A stretch of DNA of 41,092 nucleotides, from contig JAISID010000023.1 in NCBI GenBank assembly GCA_031262205.1, positions 1-41,092 on the forward strand, given 5' to 3'. Within the stretch, counting starts at the first letter, position 1. Each line of letters begins with the position of its first letter. The position numbers and the translations under genes were made by a program. This document shows, piece by piece, positions 31,540 to 41,092 of the stretch. Under the pieces are notes generated by a model that saw only the letters and a program-made list of their open reading frames with translations, did not search any database and had not been told where the DNA came from. This stretch comes from Holosporales bacterium. GTDB taxonomy: Bacteria > Pseudomonadota > Alphaproteobacteria > RUG11792.

Positions 31540-32766
31540 ATGTCATTAAAAATGATTATAAATGATAACAGAGAACCAGGTATAAGTTATAATTTATGTC
31601 CTGTTTCCCCTTCCTTTCAATACAATGACAAAAAATATGTAAATAAGAAATATACGTTAAAAGAATGTGAAAAAGAAGAAATACTATGCATGATTTCTCA
31701 AACGACGTGGGGAACGGCTTTACAAAATCATAACAAATACGGGCTTGGCTCCGAACAAATAAAACGAGAGGCCATAAAAGGAGATAAAATTCCTGAGGAT
31801 ATTCCTATTCTTACACCAGACATTAATTTAATTGCCTTTCGTTTTCATGACAAAAAACAAATGGTCGGGTTTAAAGATAAGAATATTTTTCATATATTGT
31901 GGTTTGACAGAGATTTTAGCTTGTATAACCACGCGTGCGTAACTCCAAATGAATGTTGGGAAACGTCTAATAATCGTAAGCATATGTTAAAAATATTAAA
32001 GCCGTTCTATGAATTTAACAATGCCGTCCTATACAAAGGGGACGTTCTTGAAATAGGAAACTTTGAGCCAAATTTCAGCGACTTGATTATTACTTCGCCT
32101 CCGTACAACGTCGGTATTGAGTATAATTCAAACGACGACGTTTTAAATTACGACGACTACTTAACATTTACTGAAAAATGGCTTCGAAACTGTTATTACT
32201 GGTCAAAAGACAGCGGACGATTGATATTAAATATACCTCTGGACAAAAATAAAGGAGGGCAAAAAAGCGTCGGAGCGGATATAACGACTATAGCCCAAAA
32301 GGTTGGTTGGAAATATCACTCCACTATTATATGGAATGAAGGAAATATCTCTCGCCGCACGGCTTGGGGGTCTTTTATGTCCGCTTCAGCCCCATACGTA
32401 ATAGCGCCAGTTGAATTAATACTTGTTTTGTACAAGAAAGATTGGAAAAAGACCTGCGGGAGTAAAGTTTCAGACATAACAAAAAAAGAATTCATGGATT
32501 GGACAAACGGTATTTGGACATTTAACGGAGAAAGCAAAAAGAAAATCGGGCATCCCGCTCCTTTTCCTAAAGAGTTGCCTTATAGAGCTATAAAACTTTT
32601 CAGCTATGTCGACGACGTCGTCTTTGATCCGTTCAGCGGCAGCGGAACGACGGCGTTAACCGCAGCTATGAATAACCGCATAGGAGTTGGATTAGACATA
32701 GACAACGCCTATTGCGAATTGGCGAAAAAAAGAATATCGCAGGAGTTAAATATTTTTAAATTCTAA
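31540..32766 (+). CDS. DNA (N4/N6) methyltransferase, beta-type motif order
   Basis: 408 residues. Catalytic motif IV TSPPY (185-189, in DLIITSPPYNVGIEY) comes before the AdoMet motif I DPFSGSGTTAL (363 onward), the order of beta-class amino-methyltransferases. The target-recognition region lies between. The first ~155 residues are an extra domain (AFRFHDKKQMVGF, NIFHILWFDRDFSLYNH) not part of the core enzyme and not recognised. Ribosome site AGAGG. It is followed after 26 bases by the HNH nuclease, so this is the modification half of a type II-like restriction-modification system. The recognition sequence cannot be read from the protein. Confidence 0.9.
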   Translation: MSLKMIINDNREPGISYNLCPVSPSFQYNDKKYVNKKYTLKECEKEEILCMISQTTWGTALQNHNKYGLGSEQIKREAIKGDKIPEDIPILTPDINLIAFRFHDKKQMVGFKDKNIFHILWFDRDFSLYNHACVTPNECWETSNNRKHMLKILKPFYEFNNAVLYKGDVLEIGNFEPNFSDLIITSPPYNVGIEYNSNDDVLNYDDYLTFTEKWLRNCYYWSKDSGRLILNIPLDKNKGGQKSVGADITTIAQKVGWKYHSTIIWNEGNISRRTAWGSFMSASAPYVIAPVELILVLYKKDWKKTCGSKVSDITKKEFMDWTNGIWTFNGESKKKIGHPAPFPKELPYRAIKLFSYVDDVVFDPFSGSGTTALTAAMNNRIGVGLDIDNAYCELAKKRISQELNIFKF

Positions 32767-32792
32767 CGAAACAAATTTAACGGAGTAGTTCA

Positions 32793-33380
32793 ATGAAAAA
32801 AATCACGCAAGAAGAATTGGTTAAAAAATTCTTTTTAGAAAACCCTAATAGAGATATAAAACACGCGGAAGTCGTCGATTGGTTGACGGCGGAATACAAA
32901 AAATTAACGGGAGCCGTATTTAGAGATCCGGATAGGCAAATTAGGCGACTTCACCAATGCGGCTTCTTAATAAAAATAAAGAAAGGAGTATATAGATACG
33001 ATCCCCAAAATGTTACCAAAAGAAATCTAGAGGAATTCACGCAAAAACAAAAAGATGAAATTTTAAAAAGAGACGGATATAAATGCGTAATATGCGGAAA
33101 TGGAATTAAAGAAGGTTGGGAACTATGCGTAGATCATATTAAACCTAAAGACTTAGGCGGGAAAGCCACTATAGAAAACGGACAAACTTTATGTTCTCGT
33201 CATAATCTTTTAAAGAAAAAACTTAATCAAACGGAAACTGGGAAAAAGATGTTTATAAGGCTATATAATTTAGCTAAAAGCGCAAACGATAAGGACTTAT
33301 TAGCATTCGCCGCCGATATTTTAGAGGTCTATAAAAAACATAATATGAACGGACATATTGTTTGGAATAAAAACAAATAA
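32793..33380 (+). CDS. HNH endonuclease, probable restriction enzyme
   Basis: 195 residues. The N-terminal ~80 residues look like a winged-helix DNA-binding domain (VKKFFLENPNRDIKHAEVVD, RQIRRLHQCGFLIKIKKGVY RYDP). The HNH domain follows: KRDGYKCVICGNGI, CVDHIKPKDLGG, ENGQTLCSRHNLLKK, with the Cys pairs and the D-H pair present. Ribosome site CGGAG 8 bases before the ATG. Its position after the methyltransferase argues for a restriction endonuclease. Intact, so the system may be active. Confidence 0.87.
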   Translation: MKKITQEELVKKFFLENPNRDIKHAEVVDWLTAEYKKLTGAVFRDPDRQIRRLHQCGFLIKIKKGVYRYDPQNVTKRNLEEFTQKQKDEILKRDGYKCVICGNGIKEGWELCVDHIKPKDLGGKATIENGQTLCSRHNLLKKKLNQTETGKKMFIRLYNLAKSANDKDLLAFAADILEVYKKHNMNGHIVWNKNK

Positions 33381-33461
33381 AATTCAGAAAAGAACAACTT
33401 AACGACAAATATATATACTCTAAATCAATTAGGTTTTTTTAACCTCGCTCGCTTTCGCTCC

Positions 33462-34228
33462 TCAACCAGATAACTTTTGCGAAACTACAGGCTTTCCAAG
33501 TTTTCGCTCTATGCTAATTCTTGCTGCTTTACCGGCTTCGCCTCCTTTTTTAGCCGCTCTTGCATTGGGCTTAAAGCCTTGAGCGTCCGTATTTATGCAA
33601 ACTCTTTTGTCGCAGTCTCCGCAAGCATAGTTAAAGCAAGCTGAGTCATACGATCTCGTAAATCATCGCTTTTATTCAACCCTTTATAATCGTTCTTTTA
33701 TTCCCTCACCAAAAGTCCCTTTATTTATTATGTTTGTCAAAACGGCGTATTCTACTTCCTCCTCAACGTCCCGTTTTTTCCATTCGTCGGTAAGTTCGTT
33801 ACGAACGACAATACCCTTGATTCTATTAGAAACCCTTTCGTCGTCATAACCTTTTGCTTTATAAAACATCATCGCTCTTTTAGCGGCGATAATTTTGTAT
33901 TTCCTGGCTTCGTTCGTACGCAATCTTTGCAAACCATCTCTTAAACGGTTCCTCATTAGGGCTTGGAATAGATTGAACGATACGAAAGATCGTTTCCGAA
34001 TCGGCCGATTTGGAAGGTCTTGCTTTCCCATCTGCCCCCCTTCAAATTCGACTTTCCGATTTTATCGGAAAGTTCATTAAAGCCTTAGTTTTTCAATAAT
34101 TTAATTTTTAAATCCTGCCAGTATTTACTAAGGCGACTCGGTCCGGCTACTATCCCGACTATTCTCCTTCATGAAAAACTTTGCGAATCGGAACATTTTG
34201 AAACAAAGATACTTCGCTATGTCCTTCC
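33462..34228 (-). pseudogene. Decayed phage antirepressor-type (BRO/DinD-like) gene
   Basis: Pieces in different minus-strand frames line up with one family of BRO-N/DinD-like proteins: SEVSLFQNVPIRKVFHEGE (near 34218), VGIVAGPSRLSKYWQDLKIK (near 34150), NELSDKIGKSNLK, ADSETIFRIVQSIPSPNEEP with FKRWFAKI, then in the longest open frame MMFYKAKGYDDERVSNRIKG and ELTDEWKKRDVEEEVEYAVL, YKGLNKSDDLRDRMTQLALT, and finally AAKKGGEAGKAARISIERKL before a stop at 33462. At least four frame changes and a stop are needed, so the gene is dead. It marks past phage or plasmid contact beside the restriction operon. Confidence 0.8.
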
Positions 34229-34508
34229 TATAACGACATATCCGCAACGAACGATCCTGGTAATTTTCCCCTCTTAATATTCATTCGCCAACTTCTTATA
34301 TTGCAATTTTTTACATCCGACGACAGAGAAAACCCAATCGATTCTTGCCTGCTTTGTATTTTCACGAGTATTCCAATACAGATAAAACATATTGCTACAT
34401 CTCCCCTTTTATGCGACTCCCCTTTTTAAATTTTACCCTATAAATCAATAGACTCGCAATTATATTTTGATTTTTTATAAAGCTGCGCATGCGTTAAAAA
34501 CAGTATGC

Positions 34509-36254
34509 TTACGACGTTCTCATGTCTTCTATAATAAAGCTTACCCCATATTTTTCATGAAAACTTATATACCCAGCCGCATCAAACAGGGCGTCTCTAT
34601 TAGATTCGATTGCCTTTACAATCTGAAGTTTTGAATTTATGCCAAAAAGCAAGGCTTTCACGCTGTCTCCGCCTAATTCTCCCGAAAAAAACAGCATTAG
34701 ATGATCTCCGTTCGCCGTTCTTTGCATACCCGTTATTCTAACTCGCTCTAAGCAAAATACAGGTTTTTCAATCCCTTTTCCAAACGGTTCCAACGATTTT
34801 ATCTCGTTTGATATTTGAGCCAAATCGCTCATGTTCGACAATGCGCAGTCAATACGCAGGCAATTAACAAATTCCCCCGATATGTTAGAGTTTGCGAATT
34901 TGGAAAATTCTTCTATTTTATCTCTTAAGATTGTAAATCCGCCTGCGAGAGCATGTCCCCCTCCATCGATTATGAGATTCTTTTCCCTTGCCTTTTCAAA
35001 GAACTCTCCAAGATGAACGCCTGGAACCGAACGAGCGGAACCTTTGCCTATTCCATCTTCTTTAAAAGATATTGCAAACGACGGTTTGTTAAATTTATCT
35101 TTTACTCTTCCAGCGACTATACCGATGATTCCCTCGGTCCAATCGTCGCCGAATACGCAGATTCCTCGATTTTCAAATAACTTCTTTTCATTAATCAACT
35201 GAAACGCCTCGGCGGTTATCCGTTTTTCTAATTCCTTCCTTTGCTCGTTCAATTTTAATAACGTAGACGCGATTTTTTGAGATTTCTCGCGATTCTCTTC
35301 AAGCAACAAATTCAACGCAATAGACGGGTCTCCAACTCTGCCCGCCGCATTAATAGTCGGTCCTATAAAAAACGATAAGTTTTCAGGCGTCGTAATTTTA
35401 TCGATTTTAAATTCGCTCATTAAAGATTCAATTCCCAGAGGATAGCGCTCGTTTGCTAACGCAAACTTCACAATAGCGCGGTTCATGCCTCGCAACTCCA
35501 TGACGTCGCATAAAGTCCCAAGAGCGACTGTTCCAACAAATTCTAATAAGTTCGGTTCAGGTATTTCTTTAAAAAAACTCATATTCCGAAGTTCTCTTTG
35601 AAGGGCTATTAAAAACAGGAAAACAACGCCGGCGGCGCAAAGACATTTTACACGCGAATTTGGAACCTCTGTTTGATCGCGTCTGTTTGGATTTATGACG
35701 GCGACGGCGTTTGGCAAGGTCTTTGAAAGCTGAACGTGATGATCGATAATCACAGAATCGATGCCCGCATTATTGGCCTTTTCAATTTCTTCAATGGAAT
35801 TTATTCCAGAATCCAAAACTATGATCAAATCGGATTTATTCTGTACGGCTATATTTAAAGAGTTTTCGCTAAGACCATAACCGTCTGTAAATCTATTCGG
35901 TATATAATGCCTAGGGCAAACTCCCAAAGTCGTTAGATATTTGACGACGAGATATGTCGAAGTAATCCCGTCGACGTCGTAGTCTCCGATAACGGTAATA
36001 TTCTGTTTCTTCAATATAGCTTCGACAATCCTCCTAACACCCTTGTCCATATCTAATAATAACGACGGCTCGGGAATAGTATTTTTTAATTTACAATTCA
36101 AAAATGAATCGATCTCAGAAGAATTTGAGAATCCTCGATTAACTAAAATCCTAACGACCAAATCGGTCAAACCTGTTCGCGTCTTAATTTCCTGGAGTTT
36201 TTCCTCGTCGCATTTTAGGAAATCCCACACTTTATCCGAGAACGATTTAACCAT
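34509..36254 (-). CDS. recJ: Single-stranded-DNA-specific exonuclease RecJ
   Basis: 5'-3' ssDNA exonuclease of the DHH family, acting in recombination and repair. Motifs: VIGDYDVDGITSTYLV, PNRFTDGYGLSENS, IIVLDSGINS, VIIDHHVQLS (DHH), GTLCDVMELRGMNR, GPTINAAGRVGDPSIALNLL, and the DHHA1 part GKGSARSVPGVHLGEFF and IIDGGGHALAGGFT. About 581 residues. An earlier ATG at 36284 lies only 4 bases after a perfect TATAAT (36289-36294), so a transcript from that promoter would start beyond it; ATG 36254 is preferred. Confidence 0.95.
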   Translation of the reverse strand: MVKSFSDKVWDFLKCDEEKLQEIKTRTGLTDLVVRILVNRGFSNSSEIDSFLNCKLKNTIPEPSLLLDMDKGVRRIVEAILKKQNITVIGDYDVDGITSTYLVVKYLTTLGVCPRHYIPNRFTDGYGLSENSLNIAVQNKSDLIIVLDSGINSIEEIEKANNAGIDSVIIDHHVQLSKTLPNAVAVINPNRRDQTEVPNSRVKCLCAAGVVFLFLIALQRELRNMSFFKEIPEPNLLEFVGTVALGTLCDVMELRGMNRAIVKFALANERYPLGIESLMSEFKIDKITTPENLSFFIGPTINAAGRVGDPSIALNLLLEENREKSQKIASTLLKLNEQRKELEKRITAEAFQLINEKKLFENRGICVFGDDWTEGIIGIVAGRVKDKFNKPSFAISFKEDGIGKGSARSVPGVHLGEFFEKAREKNLIIDGGGHALAGGFTILRDKIEEFSKFANSNISGEFVNCLRIDCALSNMSDLAQISNEIKSLEPFGKGIEKPVFCLERVRITGMQRTANGDHLMLFFSGELGGDSVKALLFGINSKLQIVKAIESNRDALFDAAGYISFHEKYGVSFIIEDMRTS

Positions 36255-36288
36255 GCATGAACAATGCTTTCCTCTATTTAACATAAGG

Positions 36289-36294
36289 ATTATA
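36289..36294 (-). promoter_or_regulatory. -10 element of recJ
   Basis: TATAAT on the minus strand, 34 bases before the preferred recJ start. It helps to exclude the upstream ATG at 36284. Confidence 0.45.
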
Positions 36295-36392
36295 ACAGCT
36301 TCTTAAAACCTTATACGAATCCCTTTTGTTATTGCTTGTCCGCCATTAAACTTTTATTCACGATGAGTAACGGTTTGTTAAAGTACGTGAAA

Positions 36393-36421
36393 CCGTAGCT
36401 TTGCTGGGTAAAACCCTACGG
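36393..36421 (-). terminator. Possible terminator of the LRR gene
   Basis: CCGTAG/CTACGG (36393-36398/36416-36421) forms a stem that includes the stop codon of the LRR gene; an inner GGGT/ACCC can extend it. A short TTTC follows in the minus direction. Confidence 0.35.
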
Positions 36422-37381
36422 CGGAGATAATGGGCGAGTACCGGTTTCCGTCGACCTTAATTTCCACTTCTCTCTTACCTCAACTAGCCTCCGGGATTCA
36501 ACCAGCGCCGTTTCGCTGAATATCACCCTAGGAGGTTCAACTGAAGCTCTTGCTAACCTACCTTGCCAACTAGCTAATCCTCTAACACATAAAGCGAGCG
36601 GAGCTTCGAACTTTTCTTCTAAGGAAGTCTTGTCTCGCATAGTGGAGGTAGAAACTTTACCCCCTCCCGGGATGCGTACAACTAAGTCAAATATATTAGT
36701 ATCCATTGCTAGTCCACGTATTAGCTCACATCTAGCCCCTTGCATTTCGGAAAATGCCTGGGAAGATTTTCCCGGAATTACACGTCCTAGTCGGCGTCCA
36801 AGCGCAAACGCCAATCTACGATCCAATACTACATTTTTAGGTAAAACTAGCTTTCTCATAAAGTAATTACCTCCCAAACTTTGAACAATATCAATGAAGG
36901 GTTGTTCCGTAAAATCTCTAAAATCGAGCGATGATATTGGCGCTCCATCAAATGCATCACTCGATATTGTGGCTTTGCCAGATAAGAATATAATTTTTCT
37001 CAACATACAAAAGGCGTTTCTTCTAATTCTTTGCACGTTGGCTGGAACCAAAAATGTTTTTAAGTCTTCAGCATATTTAAAACATCTTTTATGCCATCCT
37101 CCTCTAATACGTGTGACGGTGTGAGGACAGAATATTACAGAAATTCTAGTAGGACTTTTTTCTGTGCTTTGTATATCCGGCATTTGTTTCATTTTTGTCG
37201 CGCGACAATCAACAACTTCAAAGGTACGGTCTAATTCTAAAGTCATCGTATCCGGGTCTGCGCACGTATAAGACCCTTCTCTCACAAAATTTTTTGCTCC
37301 TTTACACTGGTTAGCCGATTGCAGCCAGCAGCCTAGAAATAGACACAATCCAAATCGTAATATCTTAAAACTTCTATCCAT
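36416..37381 (-). CDS. Secreted BspA-like leucine-rich-repeat protein
   Basis: 321 residues with a signal peptide (MDRSFKILRFGLCLFLGCWL, then QSANQCKGA). The central part fits BspA/LRR_5 repeats: LKTFLVPANVQRIRRNAFCM (family: vpssVtsIgdxAFxxc), LRKIIFLSGKATISSDAFDG, APISSLDFRDF, then MRKLVLPKNVVLDRRLAFAL. The C-terminal ~110 residues are Arg-rich and unlike the repeats (RVIPGKSSQ, RGLASWQGRLARASVEPP). Proteins of this type bind host surfaces in several host-associated microbes. It has its own promoter and faces recJ in tandem. Function is unproven. Confidence 0.78.
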   Translation of the reverse strand: MDRSFKILRFGLCLFLGCWLQSANQCKGAKNFVREGSYTCADPDTMTLELDRTFEVVDCRATKMKQMPDIQSTEKSPTRISVIFCPHTVTRIRGGWHKRCFKYAEDLKTFLVPANVQRIRRNAFCMLRKIIFLSGKATISSDAFDGAPISSLDFRDFTEQPFIDIVQSLGGNYFMRKLVLPKNVVLDRRLAFALGRRLGRVIPGKSSQAFSEMQGARCELIRGLAMDTNIFDLVVRIPGGGKVSTSTMRDKTSLEEKFEAPLALCVRGLASWQGRLARASVEPPRVIFSETALVESRRLVEVREKWKLRSTETGTRPLSPP

Positions 37382-37420
37382 TTATTTTTTCTTTCTTCAC
37401 TATCATTTATTAATATAAGG

Positions 37421-37449
37421 ATTATATCACTATTATGCGTATATATCCA
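37421..37449 (-). promoter_or_regulatory. Promoter of the LRR gene
   Basis: On the minus strand TGGATA (37444-37449), a 17-base spacer, then TATAAT (37421-37426), about 40 bases before the LRR start. Confidence 0.5.
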
Positions 37450-37622
37450 TCTTAAAAACTTGACAGAATTGTCTCGCGATATAGTATATAAATACACAAT
37501 TAAAATTGTACAATAATATATAAGTATACTTAAAGTAATAAGTTGTAAATCCTTTATGAATTATTGCTACCGCATTTCATTATTACTGTGAATTATCAAA
37601 CAATGCCCCTAAAAAACAAAAA

Positions 37623-37638
37623 TGTTTCACGTGAAACA
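37623..37638. promoter_or_regulatory. parS site 1 (ParB-binding centromere)
   Basis: TGTTTCACGTGAAACA, an exact match to the bacterial parS consensus TGTTNCACGTGAAACA. It sits in a 24-bp perfect palindrome (AAAA...TTTT flanks) downstream of 5S rRNA. In the rRNA direction it is followed by a T-run, so the palindrome could also act as a terminator. Confidence 0.85.
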
Positions 37639-37760
37639 TTTTCAAAAAAGATATTGATTAAAGTATTTATCAAGCGATATATAATATTATTATGTAAAAT
37701 TAAGAAAATTAAATTTTAGGAAAGTATAGCGCGAATCAAAAATATCTAATCTTGAAATAA

Positions 37761-37901
37761 TGGATTAGTTAAGCCAGGCAGCGACCTACTTTCCCTCCTG
37801 CTTAAGCAGAAGTATCATCGGCGCTGGATGGTTTCACTGTCGAGTTCGGGATGGGATCGCGTGTGTCACATCCGCCGTAACTGCCTAGCCAAACTAATCC
37901 A
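37761..37901 (-). repeat. 5S rRNA flanking processing stem
   Basis: TGGATTAGTT (37761-37770) and AACTAATCCA (37892-37901) are perfect inverted arms immediately around the 5S gene, as expected for a precursor stem cut by RNase III/E-type enzymes. Confidence 0.7.
37773..37890 (-). rRNA. rrf: 5S ribosomal RNA
   Basis: About 117 bases on the minus strand. Conserved parts: GGCAGTTACGGCGG near the 5' end, the loop region CGATCCCATCCCGAACTCG, ACAGTGAAACCATCCAGCGC and CGATGATACTTCTGC, then GGGAAAGTAGGTCGCTGCC at the 3' end. It lies downstream of 23S in the normal order. Confidence 0.95.
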
Positions 37902-37924
37902 TCAAACAATTCAAAATTTGAAAA

Positions 37925-37940
37925 TGTTTCACGTGAAACA
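37925..37940. promoter_or_regulatory. parS site 2 (ParB-binding centromere)
   Basis: A second exact TGTTTCACGTGAAACA, 302 bases from site 1, in the spacer between 23S and 5S rRNA. The perfect palindrome extends to 26 bp, and its flanks (AAAA before, TTTTCAAAAAA after) repeat those of site 1, so a ~27-base unit is duplicated around the 5S gene. Confidence 0.85.
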
Positions 37941-38071
37941 TTTTCAAAAAATGATTTTAAGCAAATAAAAAACTATAGTAATTCTTAAATATAGCTAAAG
38001 AATTTAAGAAAGTGGTTTAACAAAATTAAGGTTATATATTTAAAGTACACTTCAGCTTTTCTATAACTATA

Positions 38072-40910
<2,839 letters not shown>

Positions 40911-40977
40911 ATAGTTATCTTATTACGCTCTATTTGCTTTTCTCAGTGCTATATGCGATAGACTCTCTTTTTTTAGA

Positions 40978-41092
40978 GGGGCGGGGGGGGGGGGGGGGGG
41001 GGGGCGCGCGGGCCACAGGCAGGCGGACCGCCCGGGAAAAGGAGGGTCACGTCCCCCCCCCAAAGAAAAAAAAACACCAAAAAGAGTATTTG
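40978..41092. other. Low-complexity contig end, probable artefact
   Basis: After a normal AT-rich rRNA leader the sequence becomes a long G-run, then GC-rich scrambled bases, a C-run and an A-run. Composition and homopolymers are unlike anything else in the window. It resembles poor-quality read ends joined at a contig edge. Confidence 0.8.

Larger units (their letters stand above)
37382..37772. other. AT-rich intergenic region between 5S rRNA and the LRR gene
   Basis: No gene. It contains the LRR gene promoter (37421-37449), a parS site (37623-37638) and the outer arm of the 5S processing stem (37761-37770). The remainder is strongly AT-rich with TATA runs. Confidence 0.6.

Noticed and set aside
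37623..37940. Palindromes considered only as rRNA terminators
   Set aside because: The central 16 bases match the parS consensus exactly in both, and site 2 lies between 23S and 5S where termination would cut off 5S. A dual role for site 1 is kept open.

Overview
The window reads as one contig from an AT-rich alphaproteobacterium, probably a host-associated or intracellular one of Holosporales/Rickettsiales type. Support for this is a MipZ division-positioning ATPase (alphaproteobacterial), an alphaproteobacterial-style DsbB, exact parS sites, secreted BspA-like and HEAT-repeat proteins, BioY biotin scavenging, decaying toxin genes and many intergenic palindromes. The order is inferred, not proven. 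The left edge cuts a gene. The right ~110 bases look like a sequencing or assembly artefact.

Layout. 1-918: 3' part of a HEAT-repeat gene. 1.2-2.9 kb: cvpA (-), rplU-rpmA (+). 3.0-4.0 kb: Panacea (DUF4065) antitoxin with a frameshifted RelE-like toxin. 4.0-6.8 kb: yidC, yidD and a uracil phosphoribosyltransferase with a signal peptide (all -). 7.0-8.0 kb: second Panacea gene with a frameshifted partner. 8.1-9.7 kb: dapA (-) and a dUTPase with a lipoprotein signal (+). 9.9-13.2 kb: rplY-pth-small membrane protein-tkt, a tightly packed (-) operon whose tkt carries an in-frame palindromic insertion. 13.8-16.6 kb: dsbB-tssE-like-priA operon (+). 16.8-18.5 kb: large DUF4209-like protein. 18.6 kb: tRNA-Arg(CCU). 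18.8-21.2 kb: uvrC-pgsA. 21.6-22.2 kb: secreted hypothetical with a structured leader and a good terminator. 22.3-24.5 kb: bioY (-), purA (+). 25.1-27.5 kb: secreted hypothetical, CNNM/CBS (CorC-type) protein and an esterase, one (-) operon. 27.5-29.1 kb: gene-poor stretch with two inverted-repeat elements and a cloverleaf palindrome. 29.1-30.8 kb: mipZ, nuoH. 31.0-33.4 kb: Panacea-methyltransferase-HNH nuclease operon. 33.5-34.2 kb: decayed phage antirepressor-type gene. 34.5-37.4 kb: recJ, secreted LRR protein. 37.6-40.9 kb: 23S-5S rRNA (-) with two parS sites around 5S.

Main points of interest. (1) Two GC-rich palindromes, one in frame inside tkt and one intergenic, fold into the same three-armed cloverleaf with almost unrelated sequences. 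(2) A family of 120-150 bp terminal-inverted-repeat elements has four intergenic copies. (3) Two nucleotide-salvage enzymes, UPRTase and dUTPase, carry N-terminal export signals. (4) There are three Panacea loci: two beside broken toxins, one leading a restriction-modification operon. (5) A parS pair brackets the 5S gene about 8 kb from mipZ, which suggests an origin-proximal location.
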